Below, one piece after another: positions 6,900-15,717 of a DNA stretch of 64,000 nt. Positions within the stretch are counted from its first letter, which is position 1, and every line of letters begins with the position of its first letter. Location: NCBI RefSeq assembly GCF_000012845.1, contig NC_009615.1, positions 4,528,501 to 4,592,500 of the forward strand. Reading direction: 5' to 3'. The translations under genes were made by a program, and so were the position numbers. This DNA comes from Parabacteroides distasonis ATCC 8503 (GTDB lineage: Bacteria > Bacteroidota > Bacteroidia > Bacteroidales > Tannerellaceae). A model generated the notes under the pieces. It was given only the letters and a program-made list of their open reading frames with translations, did no database searches and had not been told where the DNA came from.

Positions 6900-9644
6900 A
6901 TGTTTTTGATATATAGAGTCCTAATCATTCTATTCGTTTTCCTCTTGGGAGGCTTGGGCGTGCAAGCGCAGGAGATTGTCGCTCCTGCCGATAGCTTGGC
7001 GCAGACTGATTCTCTCTTGGTGGCTCCTACGGATAGTACAACGTTAGCGGGAGATTCGATTCCAGAAAAGCAGACCGGGCTAGATGCTCCGGTCAGTTAT
7101 CAAGCGACCGATTCTATCGTGATGACAGCTGGCAACTGGGCATATCTTTACGGGGAAGGCGATGTCAAATACCAGAATATCGAGCTGCAATCCGAATTGA
7201 TCGAGATGAATATGGATAGTAGCATCGTGTTCGCTAAGTTTGGACTCGACTCTATCGGGCAGGAGTTTGGCTATCCGTTGTTTAAGGAGGGCGACCAGCA
7301 ATATGAGTCGAAGACGATGCGGTATAATTTCGGTACCAAGAAAGGATATATCACGGACGTGATTACCCAGCAGGGCGAAGGGTATGTTACTGCCGGGCGA
7401 ACGAAAAAGATGGAAGGGGATATCTTGAACATGGTGGGTGGTAAGTATACGACCTGCGACGAGCATGAGCATCCTCACTTTTACATCCAGATGACGAAAG
7501 CGAAGGTGCGCCCGAAAAAGAATATCGTAACGGGTCCGGTCTATCTGGTCTTGGAGGACGTGCCGTTGTATCCGATCGGGTTACCTTTCTGTTTCTTCCC
7601 GTTCTCGAGTACATATTCATCCGGTATTATTATGCCGACTTTCGGAGACGAGTCTACCAGAGGTTTCTTCTTGCGTGACGGTGGATATTATTTCGCCTTG
7701 AGCGATTATATGGACTTGGCTTTATTGGGAGAGATTTATACGAAAGGATCTTGGGGATTGTCGGCTAAGTCGGCTTACCGTAAACGTTATAAATTCTCGG
7801 GCAGTTTTAATGCTTCTTATTTGGTGACGAAATTGGGCGATAAGGGATTGCCCGACTATAATTTATCCAAGGACTTCAAGGTTAACTGGACGCATACGCA
7901 AGACCCTAAGGCGAATCCTTATCTGTCTTTTTCGGCGAGCGTAAACTTCTCGACCTCTTCGTATGACCGCAATAATCAGAACAGTTTATATCCGAACGCA
8001 AGCGGGTATGCCGACGTGAACCAGAATACGAAGAGTTCATCCATCAACATAACGAAACGTTTCCCGAATAACCCGTTCACGATCTCCGGTACGATGAGTA
8101 TAAACCAGACGACCCGTGATTCTTCTATCGCCGTAACCTTGCCTAGCATGACGGTTACGATGAGCCGTATCTTCCCTTTCAAGCGGAAGCATCCGGTCGG
8201 GAAGGAGCGTTGGTACGAGAAGATCTCCATGAGTTATTCCGGTACGTTCAGTAATAGTATCACGACAAAGGAAAACTTATTATTCAAATCGAATTTGATC
8301 AAAGATTGGCAGAATGCTATGCAGCACTCGATTCCGGTAAGCGCTACATTCTCCGTGCTCAAGTACTTGAATATTTCTCCCTCTTTCAATTATAAGGAAC
8401 GTTGGTACACCAGCAAGATCGAACAGGAATATGATACGCAGAAACAGGCTTTGGTAGCCCGCGACACTACGTATGGTTTTTATCGTATTTACGATTTTAA
8501 CGCTTCTATCTCTGCGTCTACGACCTTGTATGGTTTTTATAAACCGTTGCCATTCTTGGGTAATAAGGTTGAGATGATCCGTCACCGCTTCGAGCCGTCT
8601 ATTACGGTAAGCGCCCAGCCGGACTTCGCTTCTTCTCGTTTTGGTTTTTATGAGACTTATGTATATCAAGACGCGAATGGTGAGGATCGTGAATATACGT
8701 ATTCTCCGTTTGCTCATAATATGTATGGCGTTCCGGGAACGGGAAAACAAGGAAATATCAGTTTTGACGTAAATAACAATATCGAGATGAAGGTGCGTTC
8801 GGATAAGGACTCTACTGGATTCAAGAAAATTAGTCTGATCGATAAGCTGTCGTTAGGCATGAGTTATAATATGGCGGCGGATTCATTTAAGTGGAGTGAC
8901 TTGAGTGTCGGTTTACGTTTGAAATTATCCAAGAGTTATACGTTGAACTTGAATGGTCAGTTCGATACCTATACGTACGATGAGAATGGGCATCGTGTCG
9001 ATATTCCCCGTTGGAAAGCAGGCAAGGGTATTGGCCGTTTGAGAGGGACTAGCACCAGTTTTTCTTATACATTTAATAATGATACGTTTAAGAAGTTGTT
9101 TGGAGGAGGTGATAGTTCATCGGATAAATCTGGGAATCAATCGGCTTCTACGGATCCGAATGCAGATCCGGATGGCTTGAACCCGGATGGAGAAGGAGAG
9201 GGCGAGAATAAGGAAAGTGGTGGCCGTCTGTTGGGCAAAAAGAAAGAGACCGGTGAGACAGATGCCGATGGCTATTTAATTTCCAAGATTCCTTGGAGCC
9301 TCTCGTTTAGTTATGGTTTGAGTTTGCGGTATGGTGATTTTAATCGTTCTAAACTGGAGTATGATTACGCCTTGACTCACTCTTTGAGCTTTAACGGAAA
9401 TATCCAGCCGACAAAGAACTGGCGTTTTAACTTTAACGCTACTTATGATTTTGACGCTAAGAAGATCTCTTATATGACTTGTAACGTAACTCGTAACTTG
9501 CACTGCTGGCAAATGACGGCTAGTTTCGTTCCGGTTGGTCCTTATAAATCCTATACATTCAGTATCGCTGTAAGCTCTGCTTTATTGAAAGATTTGAAGT
9601 ATGATAAGAGAAGTAATTATAGGGATGGACAGCAGTGGTATTAA
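6900..9644 (+). CDS. lptD: LPS-assembly outer-membrane protein LptD
   Basis: 914 residues with a signal peptide (1-24, ending in VQAQ). The N-terminal part (about 90-250) resembles the OstA/LptA-like periplasmic domain, with VTAGRTKKMEGDILNMVGG-type blocks and VYLVLEDVPLYPIGLPF. The remainder is rich in alternating aromatic strands, as in a large beta-barrel. An acidic, low-complexity loop (about 745-785, Ser/Asp/Glu/Asn-rich) interrupts the barrel. LptD with LptE inserts lipopolysaccharide into the outer leaflet. A -7 box TACATTTG lies at 6861-6868. The gene converges on ung, with a shared hairpin between. Bacteroidetes LptD proteins are divergent, so the barrel limits are uncertain. Confidence 0.82.
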   Translation: MFLIYRVLIILFVFLLGGLGVQAQEIVAPADSLAQTDSLLVAPTDSTTLAGDSIPEKQTGLDAPVSYQATDSIVMTAGNWAYLYGEGDVKYQNIELQSELIEMNMDSSIVFAKFGLDSIGQEFGYPLFKEGDQQYESKTMRYNFGTKKGYITDVITQQGEGYVTAGRTKKMEGDILNMVGGKYTTCDEHEHPHFYIQMTKAKVRPKKNIVTGPVYLVLEDVPLYPIGLPFCFFPFSSTYSSGIIMPTFGDESTRGFFLRDGGYYFALSDYMDLALLGEIYTKGSWGLSAKSAYRKRYKFSGSFNASYLVTKLGDKGLPDYNLSKDFKVNWTHTQDPKANPYLSFSASVNFSTSSYDRNNQNSLYPNASGYADVNQNTKSSSINITKRFPNNPFTISGTMSINQTTRDSSIAVTLPSMTVTMSRIFPFKRKHPVGKERWYEKISMSYSGTFSNSITTKENLLFKSNLIKDWQNAMQHSIPVSATFSVLKYLNISPSFNYKERWYTSKIEQEYDTQKQALVARDTTYGFYRIYDFNASISASTTLYGFYKPLPFLGNKVEMIRHRFEPSITVSAQPDFASSRFGFYETYVYQDANGEDREYTYSPFAHNMYGVPGTGKQGNISFDVNNNIEMKVRSDKDSTGFKKISLIDKLSLGMSYNMAADSFKWSDLSVGLRLKLSKSYTLNLNGQFDTYTYDENGHRVDIPRWKAGKGIGRLRGTSTSFSYTFNNDTFKKLFGGGDSSSDKSGNQSASTDPNADPDGLNPDGEGEGENKESGGRLLGKKKETGETDADGYLISKIPWSLSFSYGLSLRYGDFNRSKLEYDYALTHSLSFNGNIQPTKNWRFNFNATYDFDAKKISYMTCNVTRNLHCWQMTASFVPVGPYKSYTFSIAVSSALLKDLKYDKRSNYRDGQQWY

Positions 9645-9653
9645 GAACCGAAA

Positions 9654-9703
9654 ATTGAGAATTGAAAATTATTGGATTGTATAGCTAATTTTCAATTCTC
9701 AAT
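9654..9703. terminator. Bidirectional hairpin between lptD and ung
   Basis: Perfect 18-base arms (ATTGAGAATTGAAAATTA at 9654-9671 and its complement ending at 9703) around a 14-base loop, between two convergent genes. Related ATTGAAAA/GAGAATTG wording recurs at 35190-35215, suggesting a dispersed family. Confidence 0.7.
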
Positions 9704-9707
9704 GATC

Positions 9708-10370
9708 TTACCATTCGATGGGAGTTTGCCCAGTTGCGATTAAATAATCATTGGCTTTGCTGAAATGCTTGTTTCCGAAGAATCCCCGGTAAGCGGAAAG
9801 TGGGGACGGATGGGCTGATTTAAGAACCAGGTTACGGGATGAATCGATGAAAGCACCTTTCTTTTGTGCGTAGGAACCCCATAATATGTAAACGATATGG
9901 CTTCTTTCAGCCGCCAGACGATGAATAACAGCATCGGTAAAGGTCTCCCAACCTCTATTTTGATGGGAACCGGCTTGATGCGCTCGTACTGTGAGCGTGG
10001 CGTTTAGCAGTAATACGCCTTGATCTGCCCAACGAATCAAGTTGCCGGTTGTTGGAACCGGATGCCCTAAGTCATCTTGTATTTCTTTGAATATATTGAT
10101 GAGGGAAGGGGGGAAAGGTACCCCATCCTGCACGGAGAAACAAAGTCCGTGCGCCTGTCCCGGCTCGTGATAAGGATCTTGGCCGAGGATAACGACCTTC
10201 ACTTTATCGAACGGGCAGTGCTCAAAAGCGTTGAACATATAAGGACCGGGAGGATAAACAGTACCTTGGCGGTATTCTTGTTTAACGAAATCGGTCAATT
10301 GCTTGAAATAATCTTTTTCAAACTCGTCGGCTAACCGTTTTTTCCAGCTTTCTTCAATCTTTACGTCCAT
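9708..10370 (-). CDS. ung: Uracil-DNA glycosylase, family 1
   Basis: 220 residues, normal family length. GQDPYH at 63-68 carries the catalytic Asp65, and HPSPLS starting at His187 is the second signature. It removes uracil from DNA to begin base-excision repair. It lies 21 bases downstream of asnA on the same strand and may be co-transcribed. Nothing unusual. Confidence 0.97.
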   Translation of the reverse strand: MDVKIEESWKKRLADEFEKDYFKQLTDFVKQEYRQGTVYPPGPYMFNAFEHCPFDKVKVVILGQDPYHEPGQAHGLCFSVQDGVPFPPSLINIFKEIQDDLGHPVPTTGNLIRWADQGVLLLNATLTVRAHQAGSHQNRGWETFTDAVIHRLAAERSHIVYILWGSYAQKKGAFIDSSRNLVLKSAHPSPLSAYRGFFGNKHFSKANDYLIATGQTPIEW

Positions 10371-10391
10371 AATATAATAGTTGGCTGTTAA

Positions 10392-11429
10392 CTAAATAAG
10401 CATCATTCCAGCTGCACGTGCTTCCTTGCGCATCTCCTCCGGCCAGATACTTGCCTGTATCTCTCCGATATGGGCCTTACGAAGATAGAACATACACAAC
10501 CGGCTTTGTCCGATACCACCGCCGATACTTTGCGGAAGTTCACCGCTCAAGAGGCGTTTGTGGAAATAGAGTTCTTTTTTCTCCCCGGCTTTGCAAATAT
10601 CCAACTGGCGTAGCAAGGCTTCCTTATTGACGCGGATACCCATAGAGGATAGTTCCATAGAACGGTTTAGTACATCATCCCAAACCAATAAATCCCCGTT
10701 CAATCCGGTTTGTCCGTTCTCGGCGATCGTAGACCAATCATCGTAGTCCGGAGCACGTCCGTCATGCTTCTCTCCATTGCTTAGCGAGCATCCGATACCG
10801 ATAATGAATACGGCCCCGTATTCCTTGGTAATAGCGTCTTCCCGCTCTTTCGGTGTAAAGGTAGGATATTTTTGTAACAAATCCTCTGAATGGATGAAAT
10901 GAATCTGTTGGGGGAGCGTCGGGCGGATTTGAGGAAACATCTCGTAAACTAAATATTCGGTACGGACCATAGCGGCATATATGCGACGGACGATTTCCTT
11001 GAGGAAATCGATCTTACGTTCGCTTTCGCTCATTACACGTTCCCAGTCCCATTGATCCACGTATAAAGAGTGTAAATTACCTAGCTCCTCGTCTGAGCGG
11101 ATGGCATTCATGTCGGTGTAAATACCGTAACCTTCTTCAATGTGGTAATCGGCGAGTGTCAGTCGTTTCCATTTGGCGAGTGAATGTACGATTTCTGCTT
11201 TAGAGTCGTTTAAATCCTTGATAGGAAAAGTGACGGCTCGCTCGGTCCCGTTAAGATCATCATTGATACCCATGCCCTTAAGTACGAATAAAGGTGCGGT
11301 TACGCGTCTTAGGCGCAGCTCGGATGAGAGGTTTTGCTGGAAAAAGTCCTTGATCTTCTTGATTCCCATTTCAGTCTGGGATAAGTTAAGTAAGGCTTTA
11401 TACCCTGCGGGTTTAATAAGATAGCTCAT
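10392..11429 (-). CDS. asnA: Aspartate-ammonia ligase (asparagine synthetase A)
   Basis: 345 residues, collinear with AsnA from the start (MSYLIKPAGYKALLNLSQTE) to GGGIGQSRLCMF near residue 310, the ATP-site block of this class II synthetase-like fold. It makes asparagine from aspartate and ammonia with ATP. It has its own consensus promoter. asnS and an AsnC/Lrp-type regulator lie 6-8 kb away in the same window, but no shared control can be shown. Confidence 0.96.
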   Translation of the reverse strand: MSYLIKPAGYKALLNLSQTEMGIKKIKDFFQQNLSSELRLRRVTAPLFVLKGMGINDDLNGTERAVTFPIKDLNDSKAEIVHSLAKWKRLTLADYHIEEGYGIYTDMNAIRSDEELGNLHSLYVDQWDWERVMSESERKIDFLKEIVRRIYAAMVRTEYLVYEMFPQIRPTLPQQIHFIHSEDLLQKYPTFTPKEREDAITKEYGAVFIIGIGCSLSNGEKHDGRAPDYDDWSTIAENGQTGLNGDLLVWDDVLNRSMELSSMGIRVNKEALLRQLDICKAGEKKELYFHKRLLSGELPQSIGGGIGQSRLCMFYLRKAHIGEIQASIWPEEMRKEARAAGMMLI

Positions 11430-11466
11430 ATACTTGTTGTACTTTGTGTTTGTGAAATATGTGCGG

Positions 11467-11496
11467 CAAAGATAATGATTAATGGCAAAATAACAA
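11467..11496 (-). promoter_or_regulatory. Promoter of asnA-ung
   Basis: Reading the minus strand: TTG (11496-11494), exactly 19 bases, then TATCTTTG (11474-11467), about 38 bases before the asnA ATG. Confidence 0.75.
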
Positions 11497-11583
11497 GAAT
11501 GTGATCGCTTTTATTTGCAAAATGGCAGAATAAGCAGAATACTTATATGCAAAATATCAAAAATAAAATATTTCTCTCCTGTA

Positions 11584-11615
11584 TTTGCTAAACTAAGATA
11601 TTATATGTACTTTTG
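11584..11615 (+). promoter_or_regulatory. Promoter of tRNA-Arg
   Basis: TTTG at 11584-11587, 20 bases, then TACTTTTG at 11608-11615. The tRNA begins 10 bases later. Confidence 0.75.
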
Positions 11616-11625
11616 CGCAGTCTTT

Positions 11626-11699
11626 GGCTCGGTAGCTTAGTTGAATAGAGCGTCAGATTCCGGTTCTGAAGGTCGTGGGTTTGAGTCCCACCCGGGTCA
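11626..11699 (+). tRNA. tRNA-Arg (CCG)
   Basis: Cloverleaf: 7-bp acceptor GGCTCGG/CCGGGTC with two G-U pairs, D-arm GCTT...GAGC, anticodon stem TCAGA/TCTGA around loop TTCCGGT (anticodon CCG), and T-arm GTGGG/CCCAC. CCA is not encoded. Confidence 0.93.
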
Positions 11700-11762
11700 C
11701 AAGAAATCCTTGGTAATCATTAGATTTCCAAGGATTTTTTGTTTATGTGATTTTAAGGAAAA

Positions 11763-12185
11763 CTATAACCGCATGTGTAAAATAGGATATTCTTTACCTT
11801 CTCCGTCCAAATCAGACCTTTTGTATGTGTTAAAGCCTATATGTTTATAAAAACCGACAGCTTGATTATTTTGCTCATTCACATCGACTTTTGTTACTTG
11901 CAAATTATCTATGGCATAAGTGATTAATTTTTTTCCTATTCCTATACCTCGATAATTATTGTCAATGAATAACATTTCAAGATTTCCTTTTGCGATTCCC
12001 ATAAATCCTACTAAGATTCCCTCTTGTTCAAATCCGAATAGAGTGACATGTTGAAAATATACTGGAAGTTGTTCCTTATAGTATAGAAAATCTTCCTCTT
12101 TAAGAAAATCATGTGTATTTAATACTGAACTTTCCCAGATTTCCATCAAACGTGGATGATCTGTAACTTTAATTTTTTTAATCAT
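11763..12185 (-). CDS. GNAT-family N-acetyltransferase
   Basis: 140 residues. NNYRGIGIGKKLITYAI (about 86-102) is the acetyl-CoA-binding motif A, preceded by beta-strand LEMLFID; NQAVGFYKHIGF is motif B. The acceptor substrate is unknown. It follows a Crp-type regulator by 64 bases on the same strand, and both are noticeably more AT-rich than their neighbours, hinting at later acquisition. Confidence 0.8.
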   Translation of the reverse strand: MIKKIKVTDHPRLMEIWESSVLNTHDFLKEEDFLYYKEQLPVYFQHVTLFGFEQEGILVGFMGIAKGNLEMLFIDNNYRGIGIGKKLITYAIDNLQVTKVDVNEQNNQAVGFYKHIGFNTYKRSDLDGEGKEYPILHMRL

Positions 12186-12249
12186 AATTGTAATTACTAT
12201 TTAAAGCTACAAAGTTCGGAACTTTTACATTTAAAGCACTGAATCTAAG

Positions 12250-12828
12250 TTAAAAAATACGTTTACGGATTCTGCTTAGTGCTTGTGGTGTGATACCCAA
12301 ATAAGAAGCTATATCTTTTAGCGGTATATAGTTTAGTGTAATGCCATATTCTTCAATCATCTGTAGATAATACTGTTCAGGGGAATATTTAATCAAGTCG
12401 ATATTTCTTTTCAAGAGTTTATTCAGCAATATAGCATTCAAATCTTCAAATACAGTTTTTACCTTAGGTATAGCGGTGTATAGTTCATTTTCTTGTTTCT
12501 TGTCTATTCGGTAAATAACGCTATCTACAATTGTTTGCACATTAAACGCAGACTTTGTTTGTAATGTAAAAGATATGTTCGACATTGAGAACGTACCCTC
12601 TTTACAAAACCAAAAGATTTGTTCTTCTCCTTTATGATTTAATAGCCAACAACGTAATATTCCATCAAAAACGAAATAACTATACCTCTCTATTTCTCCT
12701 TCCTTGACCAAAAATGTACCTTTACTAATCAATATTCGTTCAAAATATTGGTCAAATAACTTAGATTCCTTCAAATTGAAAGTACTGGTGCTATAATTAA
12801 ATCCTTTAAGTAGTTTTTCTAAAAGCAT
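12250..12828 (-). CDS. Crp/Fnr-family transcriptional regulator
   Basis: 192 residues. An N-terminal cyclic-nucleotide-binding-like beta-roll (about 15-110) is followed by a short helix-turn-helix (DIASYLGITPQALSRIRKR, about 172-190). The FNR cysteine cluster is absent, so oxygen sensing by an iron-sulphur cluster is unlikely; the ligand is unknown. Bacteroidetes proteins of this size are common as local regulators. It probably heads a two-gene unit with the GNAT downstream. A -7 box TAAGTTTG lies on the minus strand at 12944-12937. Confidence 0.82.
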   Translation of the reverse strand: MLLEKLLKGFNYSTSTFNLKESKLFDQYFERILISKGTFLVKEGEIERYSYFVFDGILRCWLLNHKGEEQIFWFCKEGTFSMSNISFTLQTKSAFNVQTIVDSVIYRIDKKQENELYTAIPKVKTVFEDLNAILLNKLLKRNIDLIKYSPEQYYLQMIEEYGITLNYIPLKDIASYLGITPQALSRIRKRIF

Positions 12829-13237
12829 AGTCTAAATGTAATAATTCGTAATATACTTACTCATTTGATATATTCACTGTTACTCCTGTTCTCCTTAATT
12901 TAATTTCTCATATTCAGTGAAATATATTTTCGACTACAAACTTACGAAAAAACCGAAAGTTTTTATGTACGTTTATGATGGAGTTATTTAAGTAATGAAA
13001 GAACACGGAAAACAAAGGTAATTAGCATGTTGTTAAATTGTTATTCTTTTGAAGATGTATTATTTCAAGTCGTTGTATTATAATAAGGTAAATAGTGTTA
13101 TGATAGTAGTGGCAAACGTTTTGCAAGGCGAAAGATAAGCCGCTTGTCAATTTCCGGAGCTTTTGCTGAACTAACCTTACTTCGTTTTTGTTTTATTACC
13201 AGAAAGATGAATTGATAAGATAAAAAATAGGGGAATT
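12829..13237. other. 409-base gene-free, AT-rich gap
   Basis: Divergent intergenic region between the Crp-type regulator and DoxX. I see the minus-strand -7 box at 12937-12944 and an imperfect palindrome GCAAACGTTTTGC near 13112, but no open frame, RNA or terminator that I can support. Confidence 0.5.
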
Positions 13238-13675
13238 ATGTCAGCATTTTACAAATTTCTTTTTCCAATGAAGCCGGATGGTACAGCTATATCGTTACTG
13301 TTGTTGGCGCTTCGTTTGTTATTTGGAGGTCTATTGCTTTCGCATGGGATACAGAAGTGGACGAATTTTGAGAGCATGTCCGCCGCATTTCCGGACCCAC
13401 TGGGAGTTGGACATTCGGTTTCTCTAGGCTTGGCCATTTTTGGGGAGCTTTTTTGTTCGATTGGCTTTATTCTCGGTGCGCTCTATCGGTTGGCAATGAT
13501 CCCGATGATTTTTACTATGGGAGTGGCTTTCTTCGTGATTCACGGGAATGATCCGTTTTCTTTGAAAGAGTTGGCGTTCGTTTACTTGGTCATTTTTATC
13601 TTGATGTATATAGCAGGACCTGGTAAGTTCTCGTTAGATCGTCTGATCGCTGTCCTCTTGTCGCAGAAGAGATAG
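13238..13675 (+). CDS. DoxX-family membrane protein
   Basis: 145 residues with four hydrophobic segments (about 18-38, 62-82, 84-104 and 108-128). LLSHGIQKW (about 35-43) is a typical DoxX block. DoxX-like proteins are small inner-membrane proteins linked in some bacteria to redox or oxidative-stress defence; a specific activity is not established here. It is a single gene with no operon partner. Confidence 0.78.
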   Translation: MSAFYKFLFPMKPDGTAISLLLLALRLLFGGLLLSHGIQKWTNFESMSAAFPDPLGVGHSVSLGLAIFGELFCSIGFILGALYRLAMIPMIFTMGVAFFVIHGNDPFSLKELAFVYLVIFILMYIAGPGKFSLDRLIAVLLSQKR

Positions 13676-13745
13676 GGAATTGTAGGGAAGTTAACTTGCT
13701 TTGGAAAAGTTTCTGGAACCTCGGGTAAACTCTCTGGTTCCTAAA

Positions 13746-13780
13746 TAAAAAAAGACTGTCTGGAAGCCAAACAATCTTTT
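13746..13780 (-). terminator. Intrinsic terminator of the tRNA-Val cluster
   Basis: On the minus strand AAAGATTGTTTGG pairs with CCAGACAGTCTTT (two G-U pairs) and is followed by a run of T. It lies directly downstream of the last tRNA-Val. Confidence 0.8.
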
Positions 13781-13786
13781 CTATTG

Positions 13787-13861
13787 TGGGCGTTGACGGA
13801 TTCGAACCGCCGACCCTCTGCTTGTAAGGCAGATGCTCTGAACCAGCTGAGCTAAACGCCC
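13787..13861 (-). tRNA. tRNA-Val (TAC), copy 3 in transcript order
   Basis: 75 bases; acceptor GGGCGTT/AACGCCC, anticodon stem CTGCC/AGCAG region with loop holding TAC, and T-arm with GGTTCGAATCC. Identical to the other two copies. Confidence 0.95.
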
Positions 13862-13895
13862 GAAATTCTTTCGGTGAAAATAATAAATTTAAAAG

Positions 13896-13970
13896 TGGGC
13901 GTTGACGGATTCGAACCGCCGACCCTCTGCTTGTAAGGCAGATGCTCTGAACCAGCTGAGCTAAACGCCC
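13896..13970 (-). tRNA. tRNA-Val (TAC), copy 2
   Basis: Identical in sequence to the copies on each side. The spacers of about 34 bases are nearly identical as well, making a ~108-base tandem unit. Confidence 0.95.
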
Positions 13971-14003
13971 GAAAATCTTTCGGTGAAATAATAAATTTAA
14001 AGG

Positions 14004-14078
14004 TGGGCGTTGACGGATTCGAACCGCCGACCCTCTGCTTGTAAGGCAGATGCTCTGAACCAGCTGAGCTAAACGCCC
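14004..14078 (-). tRNA. tRNA-Val (TAC), copy 1
   Basis: First gene of the transcript, nearest the shared promoter; identical to the other copies. Confidence 0.95.
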
Positions 14079-14121
14079 TTTAAACTTATTTTTTCGTTCG
14101 CTTTATCTCTCTAAAGCGCTG

Positions 14122-14152
14122 CAAAGATACGGCTTTTTTTATTACCACCAAA
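14122..14152 (-). promoter_or_regulatory. Promoter of the tRNA-Val cluster
   Basis: Minus strand: TTTG (14152-14149), 19 bases, TATCTTTG (14129-14122), 43 bases before the first tRNA. Confidence 0.8.
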
Positions 14153-14308
14153 CTTTTTGACGAAAAAATGTGGATGAATATGAATTTTGTTTGGATGTGG
14201 CTACGTAAGTGTCTGATGGTCCTAAAAACGGGGCATTTAGTTAAAAATAACGATTGCTTACCTTATTATTCAATGGAAAAGACTTAACTTTGCGACTCTA
14301 TATTAATA

Positions 14309-15658
14309 ATGTATATGGTATTATCGACACTGACTGCTATTTCGCCCGTGGATGGGCGATACAGGAATAAGGCTGAGAATCTGGCGGCTTATTTTTCAGA
14401 ATACGCACTTATCAAGTATAGGGTGCGAGTTGAGATCGAGTATTTTATTACTCTATCTGAGTTTCTTCCGCAATTAAGCGAGTTAAATGCGGCGGAAGTA
14501 AAAAAGGGGCTCCGGAAAATTTATCAGGAGTTTACGGAGGAGGACGCTTTACGAGTGAAGGAGATCGAGAGTGTGACAAACCACGATGTGAAAGCGGTGG
14601 AGTACTTTATTAAGGAAAAAACAAATCATTTCCTTGCGGAGAAATACCACGAGTTTATTCATTTTGGATTGACTTCTCAGGATATTAATAACACATCTGT
14701 GCCTTTATCGATCAAGGACGCTTTGCAAGAGGTGTATTATCCGGGTTTGGAAGAGGTGATCGGCGCCTTGAAAAAATACGCCGAGGAATGGATGGATATT
14801 CCGATGTTGGCTAAGACACATGGGCAACCGGCATCTCCGACTCGTTTGGGTAAGGAGGTGATGGTCTTTGTTTACCGTTTGGAGCAACAGTTGGCATTGT
14901 TAAAGGCCGTTCCTATCTCCGCTAAATTCGGTGGGGCTACAGGAAACTTCAATGCGCATCATGTAGCGTATCCGGAATATGATTGGAGGGCATTCGGTAA
15001 CAAGTTCGTTAGTGAGGTGTTAGGCTTGAAGCGTGAGGAGTGGACTACCCAGATCTCTAATTATGATAATCTGGCAGCGATCTTCGATGGCTTGAAGCGT
15101 ATCAATACGATCTTGATCGACTTGAATCGTGACTTCTGGCAATATATCTCCATGGAGTATTTCAAGCAAAAGATCAAGGCGGGTGAGATCGGTTCGTCTG
15201 CTATGCCACATAAGGTGAACCCGATTGATTTCGAGAACGCTGAGGGTAATCTAGGGATCGCTAACGCTATTTTAGAGCATTTGGCTACGAAATTGCCGGT
15301 ATCTCGTTTACAAAGAGACTTGACGGATTCTACCGTGTTGAGAAACGTAGGCGTGCCTTTGGCACATATAGAAATTGCCTTCAAGAGCTTAACAAAAGGC
15401 TTGGGTAAATTGTTATTGAACGAGAACGCCCTAAGTAGGGATTTGAATAATTGCTGGGCTGTGGTAGCCGAGGGTATCCAGACGGTCTTACGCCGTGAGG
15501 GTTATCCGAAGCCTTACGAGGCATTAAAAGCTTTGACACGTACGAACCAGACTGTTACGGAGCAATCTATCAAGGAGTTTATCGAAACCTTGAATGTTAG
15601 CGACCGGATTAAAGATGAATTAAGGGCTATAACGCCTCATAATTATACAGGAATTTAG
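14309..15658 (+). CDS. purB: Adenylosuccinate lyase
   Basis: 449 residues. GSSAMPHKVNPIDFENAEG (about 296-314) is the fumarase/aspartase superfamily signature with the mobile catalytic serine; SPVDGRY at the N-terminus is typical of the PurB subgroup. It acts twice in purine synthesis, making AICAR and AMP with release of fumarate. The start may be the ATG at 14309 or the one at 14315 (MVLSTLTAISP). A -7 box TAACTTTG lies at 14285-14292. Confidence 0.96.
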   Translation: MYMVLSTLTAISPVDGRYRNKAENLAAYFSEYALIKYRVRVEIEYFITLSEFLPQLSELNAAEVKKGLRKIYQEFTEEDALRVKEIESVTNHDVKAVEYFIKEKTNHFLAEKYHEFIHFGLTSQDINNTSVPLSIKDALQEVYYPGLEEVIGALKKYAEEWMDIPMLAKTHGQPASPTRLGKEVMVFVYRLEQQLALLKAVPISAKFGGATGNFNAHHVAYPEYDWRAFGNKFVSEVLGLKREEWTTQISNYDNLAAIFDGLKRINTILIDLNRDFWQYISMEYFKQKIKAGEIGSSAMPHKVNPIDFENAEGNLGIANAILEHLATKLPVSRLQRDLTDSTVLRNVGVPLAHIEIAFKSLTKGLGKLLLNENALSRDLNNCWAVVAEGIQTVLRREGYPKPYEALKALTRTNQTVTEQSIKEFIETLNVSDRIKDELRAITPHNYTGI

Positions 15659-15717
15659 TGATAATACAGGTAGCCGTGAGGCTACCAAGTTTTTAACCAT
15701 TGTTTAATTTATAACAA

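Noticed and set aside
13690..13742. Weak inverted words (GGAACC/GGTTCC) after DoxX
   Set aside because: The arms are only six bases; chance cannot be excluded.
13787..14078. Tandem ~108-base units as a possible CRISPR or satellite
   Set aside because: Each unit is a complete tRNA-Val gene.
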